Assembly: GCF_005930475.1 (NCBI RefSeq)
Contig: NZ_SJEW01000057.1
Span: 1-33,704 of the forward strand
DNA from: Modestobacter altitudinis
GTDB lineage: Bacteria > Actinomycetota > Actinomycetes > Mycobacteriales > Geodermatophilaceae
Length of the DNA: 33,704 nucleotides
Direction: 5' to 3'
This document shows positions 8,237-14,858 of the stretch, one piece after another (within the stretch, counting starts at the first letter, position 1; each line of letters starts with the position of its first letter). The notes below the pieces were generated by a model. It made no database searches, had not been told where the DNA came from, and worked only from the letters and a program-made list of their open reading frames with translations. Made by a program: the position numbers and the translations under genes.

Positions 8237-8264
8237 GTCGTGGCCTGGGCAACTGGCACGGCAT
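8229..8264 (-). CDS. Possible 11-residue upstream frame before GAF-ANTAR gene
   Basis: On the minus strand an ATG at 8264 is preceded by AGGTGAGGAAG, a better ribosome site than that of the annotated gene. It encodes MPCQLPRPRHE and stops at 8229-8231, just past the ATG of the GAF-ANTAR gene at 8236. This layout would allow translational coupling. It is short enough to be chance. Confidence 0.22.
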   Translation of the reverse strand: MPCQLPRPRHE

Positions 8265-8278
8265 CTTCCTCACCTGGC

Positions 8279-8297
8279 CTGTTTACGTCGTAAACAG
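8279..8297. promoter_or_regulatory. 19-bp perfect palindrome between divergent genes
   Basis: CTGTTTACGTCGTAAACAG has perfect 9-base arms around a central T and is unusually AT-rich for this window. It lies 43 bases upstream of the GAF-ANTAR start and 21 bases upstream of the 74-residue gene. On the plus strand GTTTAC (8281-8286), then 14 bases, then GCGTAC (8301-8306) resembles the actinobacterial stress-sigma (SigB/SigF) promoter form GTTT-N14-17-GGGTA. The site may therefore be an operator over a -35 element. Confidence 0.6.
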
Positions 8298-8317
8298 ATC
8301 GCGTACGTTCCTCGGCC

Positions 8318-8542
8318 ATGGACCTGGACGAGCTCGCGCGGCTGACCTCGGAGTTCGCGGAGGCAGCCGACGAGCTGAACGACGCGGTCCGGAGGAACGG
8401 CCAGGACCGGCCGGGGGTGGCCCTCCTGCTCGGGGAGGGGACCGGGGTGTTGCGGGCCCGGGTCGAGCGGGTCCTCCGGCTGCAGGAGGAGGTCGTCGCG
8501 CTGCTGGGCCCCGCGCTCGACGGGCCGGCCCCGGATCGGTAG
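8318..8542 (+). CDS. Small hypothetical protein (74 aa)
   Basis: A 74-residue, mostly helical, acidic protein (MDLDELARLTSEFAEAADEL at the start; VLRARVERVLRLQEEVVALL near the end) with a likely short coiled coil and no membrane segment. I do not recognise the family. The ATG at 8318 has no clear ribosome binding site, and the promoter-like elements at 8281-8306 would place the transcript start only a few bases upstream, suggesting leaderless translation. Divergence from the GAF-ANTAR gene over a shared palindrome suggests shared, perhaps stress-linked, control. Downstream lies the amidotransferase remnant on the opposite strand. Confidence 0.5.
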   Translation: MDLDELARLTSEFAEAADELNDAVRRNGQDRPGVALLLGEGTGVLRARVERVLRLQEEVVALLGPALDGPAPDR

Positions 8543-8560
8543 GGGGCACCGGGCGCGCGG

Positions 8561-8920
8561 TCAGCCGGGGGACCGCGGCGTGACGGGCAGCTGGTCGACC
8601 CGGCCCTTCTCGACGACCAGCGCCGAGCCCGCCGGCACCTCGCGCCAGACCCCGGGCAGCGCCACGAGCGGCTCGGAGACCACCGACCGGGACTCCGGGG
8701 AGGAGTACCGGCTGCCGCCGCCACCGACTCGACGAACCCGGCCAGCTGCGCCAACCCGCCGATCGGGTCCTCGAGCAGCCGCAGGTGATCGCCAGGTGGA
8801 ACATCACCTCCGAGTCCGTCGTCCCCTCGATGGAGCTGACAGGTCGGGGCGCACCGCGAGCACGGGGTCCCGGCGCAGCCGGCCGTACTCGGCGATGTAG
8901 CCGTTGTGCACGACAGCCAG
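8561..8920 (-). pseudogene. Decayed class II glutamine amidotransferase (YafJ-like), C-terminal part
   Basis: Pieces of one protein family occur in order on the minus strand but in shifting frames. LAVVHNGYIAEYGRLRRDP comes first; after a 1-base loss near 8839 comes SSIEGTTDSEVMFHLAIT; after a second shift near 8780, LLEDPIGGLAQLAGFVESV; after a third near 8716, RYSSPESRS, then VVSEPLVALPGVWREVPAGS, then ALVVEKGRVDQLPVTPRSPG and a stop at 8561. The order matches class II (N-terminal nucleophile) glutamine amidotransferases of the YafJ type. The catalytic N-terminal half is absent. About 40 residues expected between RYSSPESRS and VVSEPL are also missing. At least three frameshifts, an internal loss and a 5' truncation make this a clear pseudogene. 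What replaced the 5' half is unrecognised. Confidence 0.75.
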
Positions 8921-8987
8921 CGGGCACCGGGAGCAGCGCCCGTCCGGGGCCGGTGAAGCGTCCCCGGTCCTTCCCGCCTCACCTCCA

Positions 8988-9007
8988 CCGGGTGAGGCCG
9001 CACCCGG
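8988..9007. terminator. Terminator-like hairpin
   Basis: CCGGGTG at 8988-8994 and CACCCGG at 9001-9007 form a perfect 7-bp stem with a 6-base loop, upstream of the small gene at 9076. No T-run follows. It could end plus-strand transcription from the 8318 gene or be a relic. Confidence 0.3.
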
Positions 9008-9075
9008 CAGGGCCGCTCCACGATGGCTGCGGGCGACGACGGCACGTCGACGCGGCCCGGCGGAAGGACGACCCC

Positions 9076-9246
9076 ATGGTGTGGGTGCTGGTGTGCCTGC
9101 TCGGCCTCGGTCTGGAGACCTGCCTGATCATCGCCCTCGGGCGCCGGGTGACCCGCCGGTACGAGACGACGGTCGACGAGCAAGGGACCCAGCCGCTCTG
9201 GACGGTCGGCCCGCGGGACCCCTCGGCTCCGCAGCGGGCGGTCTGA
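9076..9246 (+). CDS. Small membrane protein (56 aa)
   Basis: The ATG at 9076 is preceded by GGAAGGA at 9062-9068, a good ribosome binding site at 7-base spacing. The protein begins with one strongly hydrophobic helix (VWVLVCLLGLGLETCLIIAL), followed by a basic stop-transfer patch (GRRVTRR) and a polar tail of about 30 residues. This predicts an N-out/C-in or hairpin-less single-pass membrane protein. No family is recognised. It stands alone between the amidotransferase remnant and the acyl-CoA synthetase gene, 130 bases from the latter. Confidence 0.55.
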   Translation: MVWVLVCLLGLGLETCLIIALGRRVTRRYETTVDEQGTQPLWTVGPRDPSAPQRAV

Positions 9247-9298
9247 CGGCAGGGCTGTCGGGGTCCGCGGGCGGCTGTCTATGGTGCGCGTCACAGCT

Positions 9299-9315
9299 GT
9301 CGACACCCCGTCGAC
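9299..9315. promoter_or_regulatory. Inverted repeat upstream of acyl-CoA synthetase gene
   Basis: Two GTCGAC hexamers (9299-9304 and 9310-9315) separated by ACCCC lie about 60 bases before the ATG at 9377. A TATGGT hexamer at about 9280 could be a -10 element, which would put the repeat just downstream of the transcript start. Short and possibly chance in GC-rich DNA. Confidence 0.25.
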
Positions 9316-9376
9316 CTGCCGGGCGACGTCCGGCCCGACGACGGACCCGCCGCGCGGGCGCCACGAGGAGACACCG

Positions 9377-11080
9377 ATGGACGCAACGGCGGCTTACCGC
9401 GCCAGCCGGGACCAGCTGCTGGCGCTGCGCGGGGACCACGCCCGCGCCGTGGCCGAGTTCGCCTGGCCCGAGGTCGGTGACCGGTTCAACTGGGCGGTCG
9501 ACTGGTTCGACGCCATCGCCCGCGGCAACGACCGCCCGGCCCTGGTCGTCGTGGAGGAGGACGGGTCGTCGGTCGAGCGCAGCTTCGCCGAGATGTCGCG
9601 CGCCTCGGACCGGCTGGCCGCGTGGCTGGCCGAGCGCGGCGTCGGCACCGGCCACCGGGTCCTGCTGATGCTCGGCAACCAGGTCGAGCTGTGGGAGTCG
9701 ATGCTGGCGATCATGAAGCTCGGCGCGGTGGTCATGCCGACCACGACGGCGGTCGGCCCGACCGACCTCACCGACCGGATCAGCCGCAGCGGGGCGCGGC
9801 ACGTCATCTGCAACGCCGCCGACACCGCGAAGTTCGCCTCGGTGCCGGGGGACTACACCCGGATCAGTGTCGGGGAGGCCGCGGGCTGGGCGGACCTGGC
9901 CGACGCCGCCGCGCTCGACCCCGGGCCGGCGCCGCACCCGGGTACCGCGCCGGGTGACCCGCTGCTGTGGTACTTCACCTCGGGCACCACCTCCCGCCCC
10001 AAGCTGGTGGAGCACACCCAGGTGTCCTACCCGGTGGGGCACCTGAGCACGATGTACTGGCTGGGGCTGCAGCCCGGGGACGTGCACCTGGCCATCTCCT
10101 CGCCGGGCTGGGCCAAGCACGCCTGGTCGTGCTTCTTCGCCCCGTGGATCGCCGAGGCCACCGTCTTCGTCTACAACTACGCCCGCTTCGACGCCGGGAA
10201 GCTGCTCGGGCGGCTGGCCGAGCACGGCGTCACCTCCTTCTGCGCCCCGCCGACCGTCTGGCGGATGCTCATCACCACCGACCTCAGCGGTGGACCCGGT
10301 GCCCTGCGCGAGGTGCTGGGTGCGGGGGAGCCGCTCAACCCCGAGGTGATCGCCCAGGTGCAACGGCACTGGGGGCTCACCATCCGGGACGGGTACGGCC
10401 AGACCGAGACCACCGCGCAGATCGCCAACACACCCGGGTCGCCGGTCCTGCCCGGCTCGATGGGCCGGCCGCTGCCCGGCGTCCCGGTGGTCCTGGTCGA
10501 CCCGGTCACCGGCGCCCGGGTCGAGGGGCCCGGGGAGGGCGAGATCTGCCTGGACCTGTCCCGGTCGCCGCTGCCGCTGATGACCGGCTACCGCGGGGAC
10601 CCGGAGCGCAACGCCGAGGCGATGGCCGGCGGGTACTACCACACCGGCGACGTCGCCGGTGTCGACGCGGACGGGTACGTGACCTACATCGGCCGGACCG
10701 ACGACGTCTTCAAGGCCTCGGACTACAAGATCAGCCCCTTCGAGCTCGAGTCGGTCCTCATCGAGCACCCGGCCGTCGCGGAGGCCGCGGTGGTGCCGGC
10801 CCCGGACGCCATCCGGCTGGCCGTGCCGAAGGCGTACATCACGCTGGCCCCCGGGCACGAGCCGACCCGGGAGACCGCGGTGTCGATCCTCCGGTACGCC
10901 CGCGAGCACCTCGCGCCCTTCCAGCGGGTGCGCCGGATCGAGTTCGCCGAGCTGCCCAAGACCATCTCCGGGAAGATCCGCCGGGTCGAGCTCCGCGGCC
11001 GGGAGGAGGCGCTGGCCGGCGCCGCCGACACCGGGCCGGCGGAGTGGCGGGACGACGACCTCCCCGAGATCAGGAGCTGA
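9377..11080 (+). CDS. AMP-forming acyl-CoA synthetase (ACSM-like)
   Basis: A 567-residue ATP-dependent acyl-CoA ligase of the ANL superfamily. It activates a carboxylic acid to acyl-AMP, then transfers it to CoA. Motifs are the phosphate loop YFTSGTTSRPK (199-209), a core GYGQTETT, GYYHTGDVAGVDADGYVTYIG, and the C-terminal PKTISGKIRR with the likely catalytic Lys at 533. Overall it resembles acetyl- or medium-chain (ACSM-type) synthetases rather than long-chain FadD. The exact substrate cannot be read from sequence; the neighbouring aromatic hydroxylase hints at aromatic or medium-chain acids but is on the other strand. The phosphate loop has Ser206 where Gly is usual. The ATG at 9377 has GAGGAG at 9365-9370; an upstream in-frame GTG at 9281 lacks support. 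Confidence 0.9.
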   Translation: MDATAAYRASRDQLLALRGDHARAVAEFAWPEVGDRFNWAVDWFDAIARGNDRPALVVVEEDGSSVERSFAEMSRASDRLAAWLAERGVGTGHRVLLMLGNQVELWESMLAIMKLGAVVMPTTTAVGPTDLTDRISRSGARHVICNAADTAKFASVPGDYTRISVGEAAGWADLADAAALDPGPAPHPGTAPGDPLLWYFTSGTTSRPKLVEHTQVSYPVGHLSTMYWLGLQPGDVHLAISSPGWAKHAWSCFFAPWIAEATVFVYNYARFDAGKLLGRLAEHGVTSFCAPPTVWRMLITTDLSGGPGALREVLGAGEPLNPEVIAQVQRHWGLTIRDGYGQTETTAQIANTPGSPVLPGSMGRPLPGVPVVLVDPVTGARVEGPGEGEICLDLSRSPLPLMTGYRGDPERNAEAMAGGYYHTGDVAGVDADGYVTYIGRTDDVFKASDYKISPFELESVLIEHPAVAEAAVVPAPDAIRLAVPKAYITLAPGHEPTRETAVSILRYAREHLAPFQRVRRIEFAELPKTISGKIRRVELRGREEALAGAADTGPAEWRDDDLPEIRS

Positions 11081-11121
11081 CCGGACCCGCAGCGACCCGT
11101 GCGGCGAGGAGCGACGGTCAG
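11077..11121. terminator. Probable bidirectional terminator between convergent genes
   Basis: CTGACCG at 11077-11083 pairs with CGGTCAG at 11115-11121, and a second short stem (CCGCA/TGCGG) lies in the loop. Both stop codons sit inside the outer arms. It would end both the acyl-CoA synthetase and the hydroxylase transcripts. Confidence 0.45.
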
Positions 11122-12740
11122 GCCGGCCGGCGCCGGCGGTGCAGCAAGCCGTCGAGGTGCTCGGTGACCGCCGCCTCGTCGGCGCGGGTGGACAGCCAGC
11201 CGAGGTAGCCGTCAGGCCGGATCAGCGCCAGGCCGCAGTCGCCGATGCCGTACCGACGGGCCACCGCCCCGTCCACGTCGACCAGCGCGTCCGCGGGTGC
11301 ACCGGCTGCGGCACGGACCACGGGCACGACCGTGCCGAGCGCTCCCAGGGCGCTCCGGAGCCGGTCCAGCGCCGAGGGATCGGCGGCGGTGCTGAGCAGC
11401 AGGTGGCCGGGGCGGCAGAGCAGGTCCCCGATCCAGGCCTCGGCGCCGTCGACCGTCCTCAGCCCGGCGACGTCGGGGCCGTGGTCCCCGGGCCGCACGT
11501 GCCGACCGTGGGCCGCGCCGCCCACCACCGGGCTGTCCCGGTAGGCGATGGCCGTCTCGGTCAGGGCGGTCATCAGCCGGTCGGTCACCGCCGGCAGGTG
11601 CCCGAGCACGGACAGGGCGACCGCGCGCAGCGTCGCAGCCGGTCCCTCGAGGGTCATGGCCTCGGTCATCGCGTTCGTCTGCCGCACCACCGCGGCGCCC
11701 ACCGGGTGCCGCTCGGCGTGGTAGCTGTCCAGCAGCGCCGCCCCGGCCCGGCCGGTGCTCACCAGCGCCAGCTTCCAGGCCAGGTTGACGGCGTCCTGGA
11801 TGCCGGTGTTCATGCCCTGGCCGCCCGCGGGGCTGTGCACGTGCGCGGCGTCCCCGGCGAGGAGGACGCGACCGTGGCGGTACTGCGGGACCTGCCCGTG
11901 GTGCACCTCGTAGTAGAGCAGCCAGTTCGGGTCACCGACCTGCCACTGCCCACCCATCCGCTCGTCGACCAGCCGCTGTGCCTGCTCCACGGTGGGGACG
12001 GCACCCGGTCCGGGGTCGTCCACCTCGAACATCAGCCGGGTGCGGCCCCCGGGCATCGGGAACACCGCACCGATCCCGTCCGGGTGGACGAACATGCGGA
12101 TGGTGTCCGTCGAGCGCCCGGTGCGGGCGGCCACGTCGGCGAACAGGAAGTGCTGCCCCTCGAACACGCCCTCGATCCGGGTGCCGACCGCTGCCCGGAC
12201 CGCGCTGTGGCCACCGTCGGCGCCCACCACCCAGCCGTAGCGGTGCCGGGCGGTCCCGGTCGGGGCGGTGAGGGTGACGGTGACCCCGTCGTCGTCCTGC
12301 TCGAGACCGTCGAGGGTGGTGCTGCGCTCGACGACGACGCCCAGGTCGGCGGCCAACCGGGTGAGGACGGCCTCGGTCTGCGGCTGGGCCAGGTCCAGGG
12401 GTCGGGGGAACCGGGAGTCCACGTGCTCGGTGATGAGGTGCACCCGACGGGTGGGTGTCCGCCCGGTGTAGAGCTCGATCGCGGTCTGCGCCAGGCCTTG
12501 CCGGACGACCACGTCCAGCACGCCCATCGCGGCCAGGTGTTCCTGCGTCCGCGGGTGGATGATCACGGCACGCGACTGGGTGGTCGGCTCGGGGAGGGTG
12601 TCGACGAGCCGCACGCGGGCGCCCTGGCGGACCAGCTCGCAGGCCGCGGTCAGGCCCACCGGCCCGGCCCCCACGACGAGCACGGTGCCGCTGTGGTCGC
12701 GGAGGGCGGTGTCGGGCGGGGCGGGTCCGTCGACGATCAC
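11118..12740 (-). CDS. FAD-dependent aromatic-ring hydroxylase (PheA/TfdB type)
   Basis: A 540-residue class A flavoprotein monooxygenase that would use NAD(P)H and oxygen to hydroxylate an aromatic or polyketide-like substrate. The N-terminal FAD-binding fold has VLVVGAGPVGLTAACELVRQ (GxGxxG at 24-29). The middle has the DG motif WVVGADGGHSAVR, and then the GD motif GRVLLAGDAAHVHSPAGGQG followed by MNTGIQDAVNLAWKLA. The C-terminal about 150 residues resemble the thioredoxin-like domain of this group (LLCRPGHLLLS; ALIRPDGYLGWLS). The frame is open to 12803, but the GTG at 12740 has GGAGG six bases upstream and fits the family N-terminus. It is a single gene; similar enzymes also serve antibiotic modification, so substrate and role remain open. 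Confidence 0.9.
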   Translation of the reverse strand: MIVDGPAPPDTALRDHSGTVLVVGAGPVGLTAACELVRQGARVRLVDTLPEPTTQSRAVIIHPRTQEHLAAMGVLDVVVRQGLAQTAIELYTGRTPTRRVHLITEHVDSRFPRPLDLAQPQTEAVLTRLAADLGVVVERSTTLDGLEQDDDGVTVTLTAPTGTARHRYGWVVGADGGHSAVRAAVGTRIEGVFEGQHFLFADVAARTGRSTDTIRMFVHPDGIGAVFPMPGGRTRLMFEVDDPGPGAVPTVEQAQRLVDERMGGQWQVGDPNWLLYYEVHHGQVPQYRHGRVLLAGDAAHVHSPAGGQGMNTGIQDAVNLAWKLALVSTGRAGAALLDSYHAERHPVGAAVVRQTNAMTEAMTLEGPAATLRAVALSVLGHLPAVTDRLMTALTETAIAYRDSPVVGGAAHGRHVRPGDHGPDVAGLRTVDGAEAWIGDLLCRPGHLLLSTAADPSALDRLRSALGALGTVVPVVRAAAGAPADALVDVDGAVARRYGIGDCGLALIRPDGYLGWLSTRADEAAVTEHLDGLLHRRRRPA

Positions 12741-13050
12741 CGGGCGCCTCCGGGAGTCGCGGCCAGGGGAGGGGAGCTGCGACGTGCCCCGGGAGCGAAG
12801 CACCGCTGCCGGACGGCGGTCAAGGCCCCGGTGCCCGGCACGCGCAGGCGGTCAGGGCAGGACGTCGTCCGGCAGCGCGACGACCCGGGCGGCCAACTCT
12901 GCGAGGAGTCCCACGGCGCGCCGAGTGCGAACCAGCCGTCCGGGTCCATCCCGGGAGCGTCGAGCAGCGGGGACGCGCCCGCACGGGCCACCCGGCGGTC
13001 GCCCCGGACCTGCGGTGGTCTACTGCTCGCCCGGGGAGGCGAGCACGGAG
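12741..13050. other. Gap with a possible gene remnant
   Basis: No complete gene is supported between the divergent hydroxylase and DUF202 genes. The minus strand holds protein-like fragments at 12852-12990. Ribosome binding sites of both neighbours lie at the ends (12747-12751 and 13033-13039). No clear promoter was seen. Confidence 0.4.
12852..12990 (-). pseudogene. Possible frameshifted gene remnant
   Basis: One minus-strand frame reads ARAGASPLLDAPGMDPDGWF then ALGAPWDSS; a neighbouring frame continues VGLLAELAARVVALPDDVLP and stops at 12852. Joined by one shift they would give a plausible small C-terminal protein piece. No family is recognised, and either piece may be chance. Confidence 0.22.
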
Positions 13051-13443
13051 GTGGGATCGACGGTGACGGGGACGGACGCGCCGGGCCGCGCCCGGTTCCC
13101 GCGGTCGGTGTTCGGCGTGGGCGACGAGCCGGACCCCCGGTTCAGCCTGGCCAACGAGCGCACGTTCCTGGCCTGGATCCGGACCTCGCTGGCCCTGTCC
13201 GCGGCGGGCGTCGCGCTGGAGGCGCTCGACGTGCCGGTGGCCGGGGGCCTGCGGCTGGCCTGCGCCGTGCTGCTCGTCTGCCTGGGTGCGCTGGCCCCGG
13301 TGCAGGCGTGGTGGGGCTGGGCGGCGACCGAGCGGGCGATGCGCTGCCACCGGCCGCTGCCCTCGCCGCTGCTCAGCCCGCTGATCGCGGTCGGCACGCT
13401 GCTCGCCGGGGTGCTGCTGCTGCTCGGACTGCTGCTGCGGTGA
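13051..13443 (+). CDS. DUF202 (YidH-type) membrane protein
   Basis: A protein of about 130 residues with the DUF202 hallmark DPRFSLANERTFLAWIRTSL followed by three membrane helices (SLALSAAGVALEAL; LRLACAVLLVCLGALAPVQAW; LIAVGTLLAGVLLLLGLLL). The family is widespread, often paired, and of unknown biochemical function at the membrane. Two in-frame GTG starts are possible, 13051 (GGGGAGG at 13033-13039) and 13063 (GGAGG at 13047-13051). Its stop overlaps the start of a second DUF202 gene at 13440, so the pair is translationally coupled. Confidence 0.85.
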   Translation: MGSTVTGTDAPGRARFPRSVFGVGDEPDPRFSLANERTFLAWIRTSLALSAAGVALEALDVPVAGGLRLACAVLLVCLGALAPVQAWWGWAATERAMRCHRPLPSPLLSPLIAVGTLLAGVLLLLGLLLR

Positions 13444-13793
13444 CCGGCGCGCCGGACCGGGTGTTCGACGACGGCCTGCAGGCCGAGCGCACCGCGCTGG
13501 CCTGGCGGCGCACGTCGCTGGCCCTCGCGGTGGCCGCGGCCGGTGCCGGGCGGCTCGCCGCCCCTGCGCTCGGCGTGCTGGCCCTCGCCCTCGCCGGGCT
13601 CGGCCTGGTCCAGGCGGTCGCGGTCGGCTGGGGAGCGGCCCGCAGGTACCGGGCCGTGCGCCGCGCGCTGACCTCGCACGGTGACCTGTCGACGCTGCGC
13701 GCCGGGGGGCTGCCGATGGCCGCCCTCGCCGTCAGCGGGGCGGTCACCGGCCTGCTGGCGCTGGCCTTCGTCGTCCTCGACCCGCACAGCTGA
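13440..13793 (+). CDS. DUF202 membrane protein, second copy
   Basis: A 117-residue protein starting at a GTG that overlaps the previous gene's stop (GTGA). It opens with FDDGLQAERTALAWRRTSLA, the variant DUF202 signature with ERTALAWRRT in place of ERTFLAWIRT, then three hydrophobic helices. The two proteins are clearly different subtypes, so they probably form a hetero-oligomeric membrane complex rather than being a recent duplication. It converges on the SMP-30-like gene. Confidence 0.85.
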   Translation: MTGAPDRVFDDGLQAERTALAWRRTSLALAVAAAGAGRLAAPALGVLALALAGLGLVQAVAVGWGAARRYRAVRRALTSHGDLSTLRAGGLPMAALAVSGAVTGLLALAFVVLDPHS

Positions 13794-13816
13794 CGTCGGG
13801 GACGCCCGCAGTCAGC
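13789..13816. terminator. Bidirectional terminator, DUF202 / SMP-30
   Basis: GCTGAC (13789-13794) pairs with GTCAGC (13811-13816), and CGGG/CCCG continue the stem after a 2-base internal mismatch, closing on a GACG loop. Both stop codons (13791-13793 and 13812-13814) lie inside the stem. Confidence 0.55.
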
Positions 13817-14702
13817 CGCGGCCGGCGGCCGGCACGTCGACCGTCGTGGTCACCAGCACGGCCTCGCGCACCGGCGCGCGCAGGTGCGCCAGGAAGTCCG
13901 GGGCGCAGCACAGCAGCAGCGTCCGCCCGTCCACGCCGCCGAGGGCGCAGGCGAACACCCCCAGGCCGTCGGGCGCGGACACCTGGGCCACGACCTCCCC
14001 ACCGGGAGCCACCCGGACGACCCGGCCGCCGACGGCGTCGGCGGCCCAGACGTGCCCCTCGGCGTCCCCGGCGCAGCCGTCGGGTGCCAGCACCAGCTGG
14101 CCGAGGACCTCGTCCAGGGTGCCGCCGGAGGGCGCCGGCCCGAACTCCGCCCAGGTCCGCCGGTTCGACAGCGCGCCGTCGGGGGCCAGGTCGAAGGCGG
14201 TGTACCGGTTGCCCAGCGTCTCCCCGACCAGCAAGGTGCCGCCGTCGGCGGTGACGACCATGCCGTTGGGGAACAGCAGGTCCTCGGCGACCACGGTCAC
14301 CGTGCCGTCGGGGTCGACGCGGGTCAGGTTGCCCGGGCGGGGTGCGCCGCCGGCCATCAGGTCGAAGCCGAAGTCACCGGCGAACACGTGCCCGGCGCCG
14401 TCGACCACCAGGTCGTTGAGCAGCCCGCCGCAGTACGGCGACAGGTCGGCGTAGGTCGTCGTCGCCTCGCCGTCCCACCGGAGCAGCCGCTGGTCGGTCA
14501 TCGACACCACCACCAGGGAACCGTCCGCCAGCCAGCCCAGGCCGGACGGCTGGGTGGGGACCTCCAGCACGACGGTCTCCTCGCCGGCGGGGGACACCCG
14601 GCTCACCGTGCCGCGGTAGAAGTCCGACACCCACCAGCTGCCGTCGTGCCAGCGCGGGCCCTCGAAGAACGAGCCACCGGTGAGGAGTGTGGTGAGCGTC
14701 AT
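13812..14702 (-). CDS. SMP-30/gluconolactonase family lactonase
   Basis: A 296-residue six-bladed beta-propeller hydrolase that likely opens a sugar or related lactone using one divalent metal. All four expected metal ligands are visible: E14 in FFEGPRW, N96 in LLNDLVVDGAGHVFAGD, N146 in LFPNGMVVTADGGTLLVGET and D208 in APDGCAGDAEGHVWAAD. The frame extends to 14777, but the ATG at 14702 fits the family. There is no ribosome binding site upstream. TACCCT about 8-10 bases before the ATG could be a -10 element, which points to leaderless expression. The substrate is not predictable. It is divergent from the PEP synthase unit. Confidence 0.88.
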   Translation of the reverse strand: MTLTTLLTGGSFFEGPRWHDGSWWVSDFYRGTVSRVSPAGEETVVLEVPTQPSGLGWLADGSLVVVSMTDQRLLRWDGEATTTYADLSPYCGGLLNDLVVDGAGHVFAGDFGFDLMAGGAPRPGNLTRVDPDGTVTVVAEDLLFPNGMVVTADGGTLLVGETLGNRYTAFDLAPDGALSNRRTWAEFGPAPSGGTLDEVLGQLVLAPDGCAGDAEGHVWAADAVGGRVVRVAPGGEVVAQVSAPDGLGVFACALGGVDGRTLLLCCAPDFLAHLRAPVREAVLVTTTVDVPAAGRG

Positions 14703-14807
14703 GGGCGGAGGGTAGGGCGTGCGTGACCGACGGCACCGCGACAGGCGATACTCAGCCCCGAGCCAGCTGACCTGCATGCAACGACGCGTGACATCAGAGG
14801 TGCTGAG

Positions 14808-14858
14808 ATGACCGTTGCCCGACGTCCCGTCCCGGCCGCGCGCCGGGGTGCCCGTTGA
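14808..14858 (+). CDS. Possible leader peptide coupled to ppsR
   Basis: The ATG at 14808 has AGAGGTG at 14797-14803 and encodes [16 protein letters not shown]. Its stop TGA (14856-14858) overlaps the TTG start of ppsR (14855-14857). Five of 16 residues are arginine. The overlap and good ribosome site suggest that ppsR is translated by coupling, which would explain its weak TTG start. It may be only a ribosome-delivery frame or an attenuation device. Confidence 0.35.
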   Translation: MTVARRPVPAARRGAR

